Shown: positions 5,154 to 6,449 of the stretch, piece by piece | Layout of the letters: each line of letters opens with the position of its first letter | Position numbering within the stretch: the first letter of the stretch is position 1 | NCBI GenBank assembly: GCA_030429325.1 | Contig: JAUICT010000131.1 | Span: forward strand, 1 to 6,449 | Source of the DNA: Bacteroidia bacterium | GTDB taxonomy: Bacteria > Bacteroidota > Bacteroidia > Flavobacteriales > Flavobacteriaceae | Reading direction: 5' to 3' | DNA length: 6,449 bases | Program-made: the position numbers and the translations under genes | The notes under the pieces: generated by a model | Databases searched by the model: none | Told to the model about the DNA's origin: nothing | The model's input: only the letters and a program-made list of their open reading frames with translations

Positions 5154-6233
5154 ATGAACCAGAATTATTACGCAGTTTTAATGGCCGGAGGTGTGGGGTC
5201 ACGGTTTTGGCCTGTAAGCACAACAGCAAACCCTAAACAGTTTCACGACATGTTGGGCTCGGGAAAGACGTTGATTCAAAAAACCTTTGATCGTTTGAAT
5301 CGGTTTATACCTACCGAGAACATTTTAATCTTGACCAATGAGCACTACAATGACTTGGTTTTGGAGCAGTTGCCAAAGGTTAAACCCGAGCAAGTGGTTT
5401 TGGAACCTGCCATGCGAAATACCGCTCCTTGTATTCTCTATGCTTCCTTGAAAATCCAAAAAATGAACCCCAATGCCGTGATGATCGTGGCGCCCAGTGA
5501 CCATTGGATTGAGGATGAAGAGGCCTTTAAGCAAGATGTAACTACCTGCTTCCAGAAATGTGAAAAGGAGCAAGTGCTCTGCACTTTGGGGATTCAACCT
5601 ACATTTCCGAACACTGGTTTTGGGTATATCGAATTTGAAAAGGGAAGTAACCAAAAAGTAAAAAAAGTGTCCCAATTCAGGGAAAAACCGGATTATGAAA
5701 CGGCCAAGGAATTTTTGGCCCAGGGCAATTTCCTGTGGAACGCCGGTATTTTTATGTGGAGTGTGCAAACCATTGTGGATGCCTTTAAGGAATATCAGCC
5801 TAACCAGTATAAACTGTTCGCAGACGGAGTTTCTGTTTACAATACCAATTTAGAGCGGGATTTTATACAAGAAAACTACGCCAAGGCAGAAAACATATCC
5901 ATAGATTATGCTATCTTGGAACAATCCAAATCCATTTATACTTTGCCGGCCACTTTTGATTGGAATGACCTAGGTACCTGGGGTGCGCTCTATGATAAAT
6001 TGGATAAGGATGATGCTGACAATGCCGTGGTCAATGCCAAGACCCTTTTGGACAATGCCAAAGGAAATATGATTCGTTCCCCAAAGGGGAAAATTGTTGT
6101 GGTTGATGGATTGGAGGATTATATTATTGTGGATAAGGAAGATGTACTGTTGATTTATCCCAAAGAGAAACAACAGGATATCAAAAAAGTACTGGAACAA
6201 GTCAAGAAAAAGTTTGGAGATCAGTTTGCATAA
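5154..6233 (+). CDS. manC: Mannose-1-phosphate guanylyltransferase (GDP-mannose pyrophosphorylase)
   Basis: A complete 359-residue cytoplasmic enzyme that makes GDP-mannose from mannose-1-phosphate and GTP, the precursor for mannose- and fucose-containing surface polysaccharides and glycans. The N-terminal nucleotidyltransferase domain (about 5-285) has the signature AGGVGSRFWPVS with PKQF (11-30), EPAMRNTAP (84-92), PSDHW (114-118), NTGFGYIEF (153-161), FREKPD (175-180), the LWNAGIF segment (194-200) and TFDWNDLGTWGAL (267-279). The C-terminal part (about 288-335) is a short beta-helix-like region. At about 360 residues it lacks the cupin mannose-6-phosphate isomerase domain of the longer bifunctional ManC/AlgA proteins, so it should be guanylyltransferase only. 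The ATG follows an AT-rich leader with no Shine-Dalgarno. A DUF389 gene starts 3 bases after its stop, indicating one transcript. Confidence 0.94.
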   Translation: MNQNYYAVLMAGGVGSRFWPVSTTANPKQFHDMLGSGKTLIQKTFDRLNRFIPTENILILTNEHYNDLVLEQLPKVKPEQVVLEPAMRNTAPCILYASLKIQKMNPNAVMIVAPSDHWIEDEEAFKQDVTTCFQKCEKEQVLCTLGIQPTFPNTGFGYIEFEKGSNQKVKKVSQFREKPDYETAKEFLAQGNFLWNAGIFMWSVQTIVDAFKEYQPNQYKLFADGVSVYNTNLERDFIQENYAKAENISIDYAILEQSKSIYTLPATFDWNDLGTWGALYDKLDKDDADNAVVNAKTLLDNAKGNMIRSPKGKIVVVDGLEDYIIVDKEDVLLIYPKEKQQDIKKVLEQVKKKFGDQFA

Positions 6234-6236
6234 TTT

Positions 6237-6449
6237 ATGGACGAAAATCAATTTGCAGGGGCTACACCACCACAACATGACAGTGGGGAGGATGTAAAAA
6301 AGGATTTTAAAGGATTGTTGGGAAGTGTCCGAAAGTTTCTTGGAGAACTTTTGGAAATCCGAACCAATACGGATGCACTGACTACCAAGGAATCCATTAT
6401 TGCGGATATCCCCTTTAAAGGGCATACCTCATGGATTTTGATCTGTTCC
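6237..6449 (+). CDS. DUF389 domain-containing membrane protein (3'-truncated)
   Basis: The first 71 residues of a protein whose reading frame is open to the window edge. The ATG is 3 bases after the manC stop. The first 40 residues are polar and charged (MDENQFAGATPPQ, then a helix-like stretch). They lead to IRTNTDALTTKESIIADIPF (41-60) and the start of a hydrophobic segment, HTSWILICS. From family knowledge, the charged IRxNTDA segment just before the first membrane helix is characteristic of DUF389 (TIGR00341-like) proteins, multi-pass membrane proteins of unknown function. The call depends on this short segment only; the membrane helices lie outside the window. The tight spacing suggests co-transcription with manC but not necessarily a functional link. 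Confidence 0.75.
   Translation, partial: MDENQFAGATPPQHDSGEDVKKDFKGLLGSVRKFLGELLEIRTNTDALTTKESIIADIPFKGHTSWILICS

Noticed and set aside
5325..6425. Long - strand open frames (147 and 151 codons) opposite manC and the DUF389 start
   Set aside because: They have no domain signature or plausible start context, and they cover two recognisable + strand genes.
1..6449. A defence, mobile or biosynthetic system hidden in the window
   Set aside because: Every gene matches a housekeeping or widespread family. There are no transposase, integrase, CRISPR, toxin-antitoxin or clustered biosynthetic signatures, and codon style looks even across the genes.

Overview
The window looks like chromosomal DNA of a marine flavobacterium (Bacteroidota, family Flavobacteriaceae, possibly near Muricauda or Maribacter). 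This rests on protein style (a lipoprotein M28 peptidase, a Bacteroidota-type SprT-like protein, an E1-alpha gene followed directly by E2), A-rich leaders mostly without Shine-Dalgarno sequences, TAnnTTTG-like promoter boxes, and intergenic palindromes beginning GTCATTTCGA. The genus is a guess. All seven protein genes lie on the + strand, and no RNA gene, insertion sequence, CRISPR array or phage gene is visible.

Layout: (1) 2-2354, pyruvate dehydrogenase genes: the 3' part of E1-alpha, then after 4 bases a complete E2 acetyltransferase with two nearly identical lipoyl domains. A strong intrinsic terminator at 2380-2406 closes the unit. (2) 2436-3461, a lipoprotein metallopeptidase of family M28. 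(3) 3462-3637, an intergenic stretch with repeat remnants and a small hairpin. (4) 3638-4315, a short-chain dehydrogenase/reductase. (5) 4385-4984, a SprT-like zinc metalloprotein with a GTG start next to a promoter-like box. (6) 4985-5153, a weak terminator and a 79-base imperfect palindrome. (7) 5154-6233, mannose-1-phosphate guanylyltransferase. It is followed after 3 bases by the start of a DUF389 membrane protein that runs off the window.

Functionally this is mostly housekeeping: conversion of pyruvate to acetyl-CoA, peptide degradation at the cell envelope, an unassigned redox enzyme, an unassigned metalloprotein, and GDP-mannose supply for surface polysaccharide or glycan. I found no convincing undescribed system. 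The points most worth a second look are the patchwork identity between the two lipoyl-domain DNA copies, the flavobacterial palindromic element with its half copy, the possible leaderless start of the SprT-like gene, and a Glu at a position that is usually a zinc-binding Asp in the M28 peptidase.
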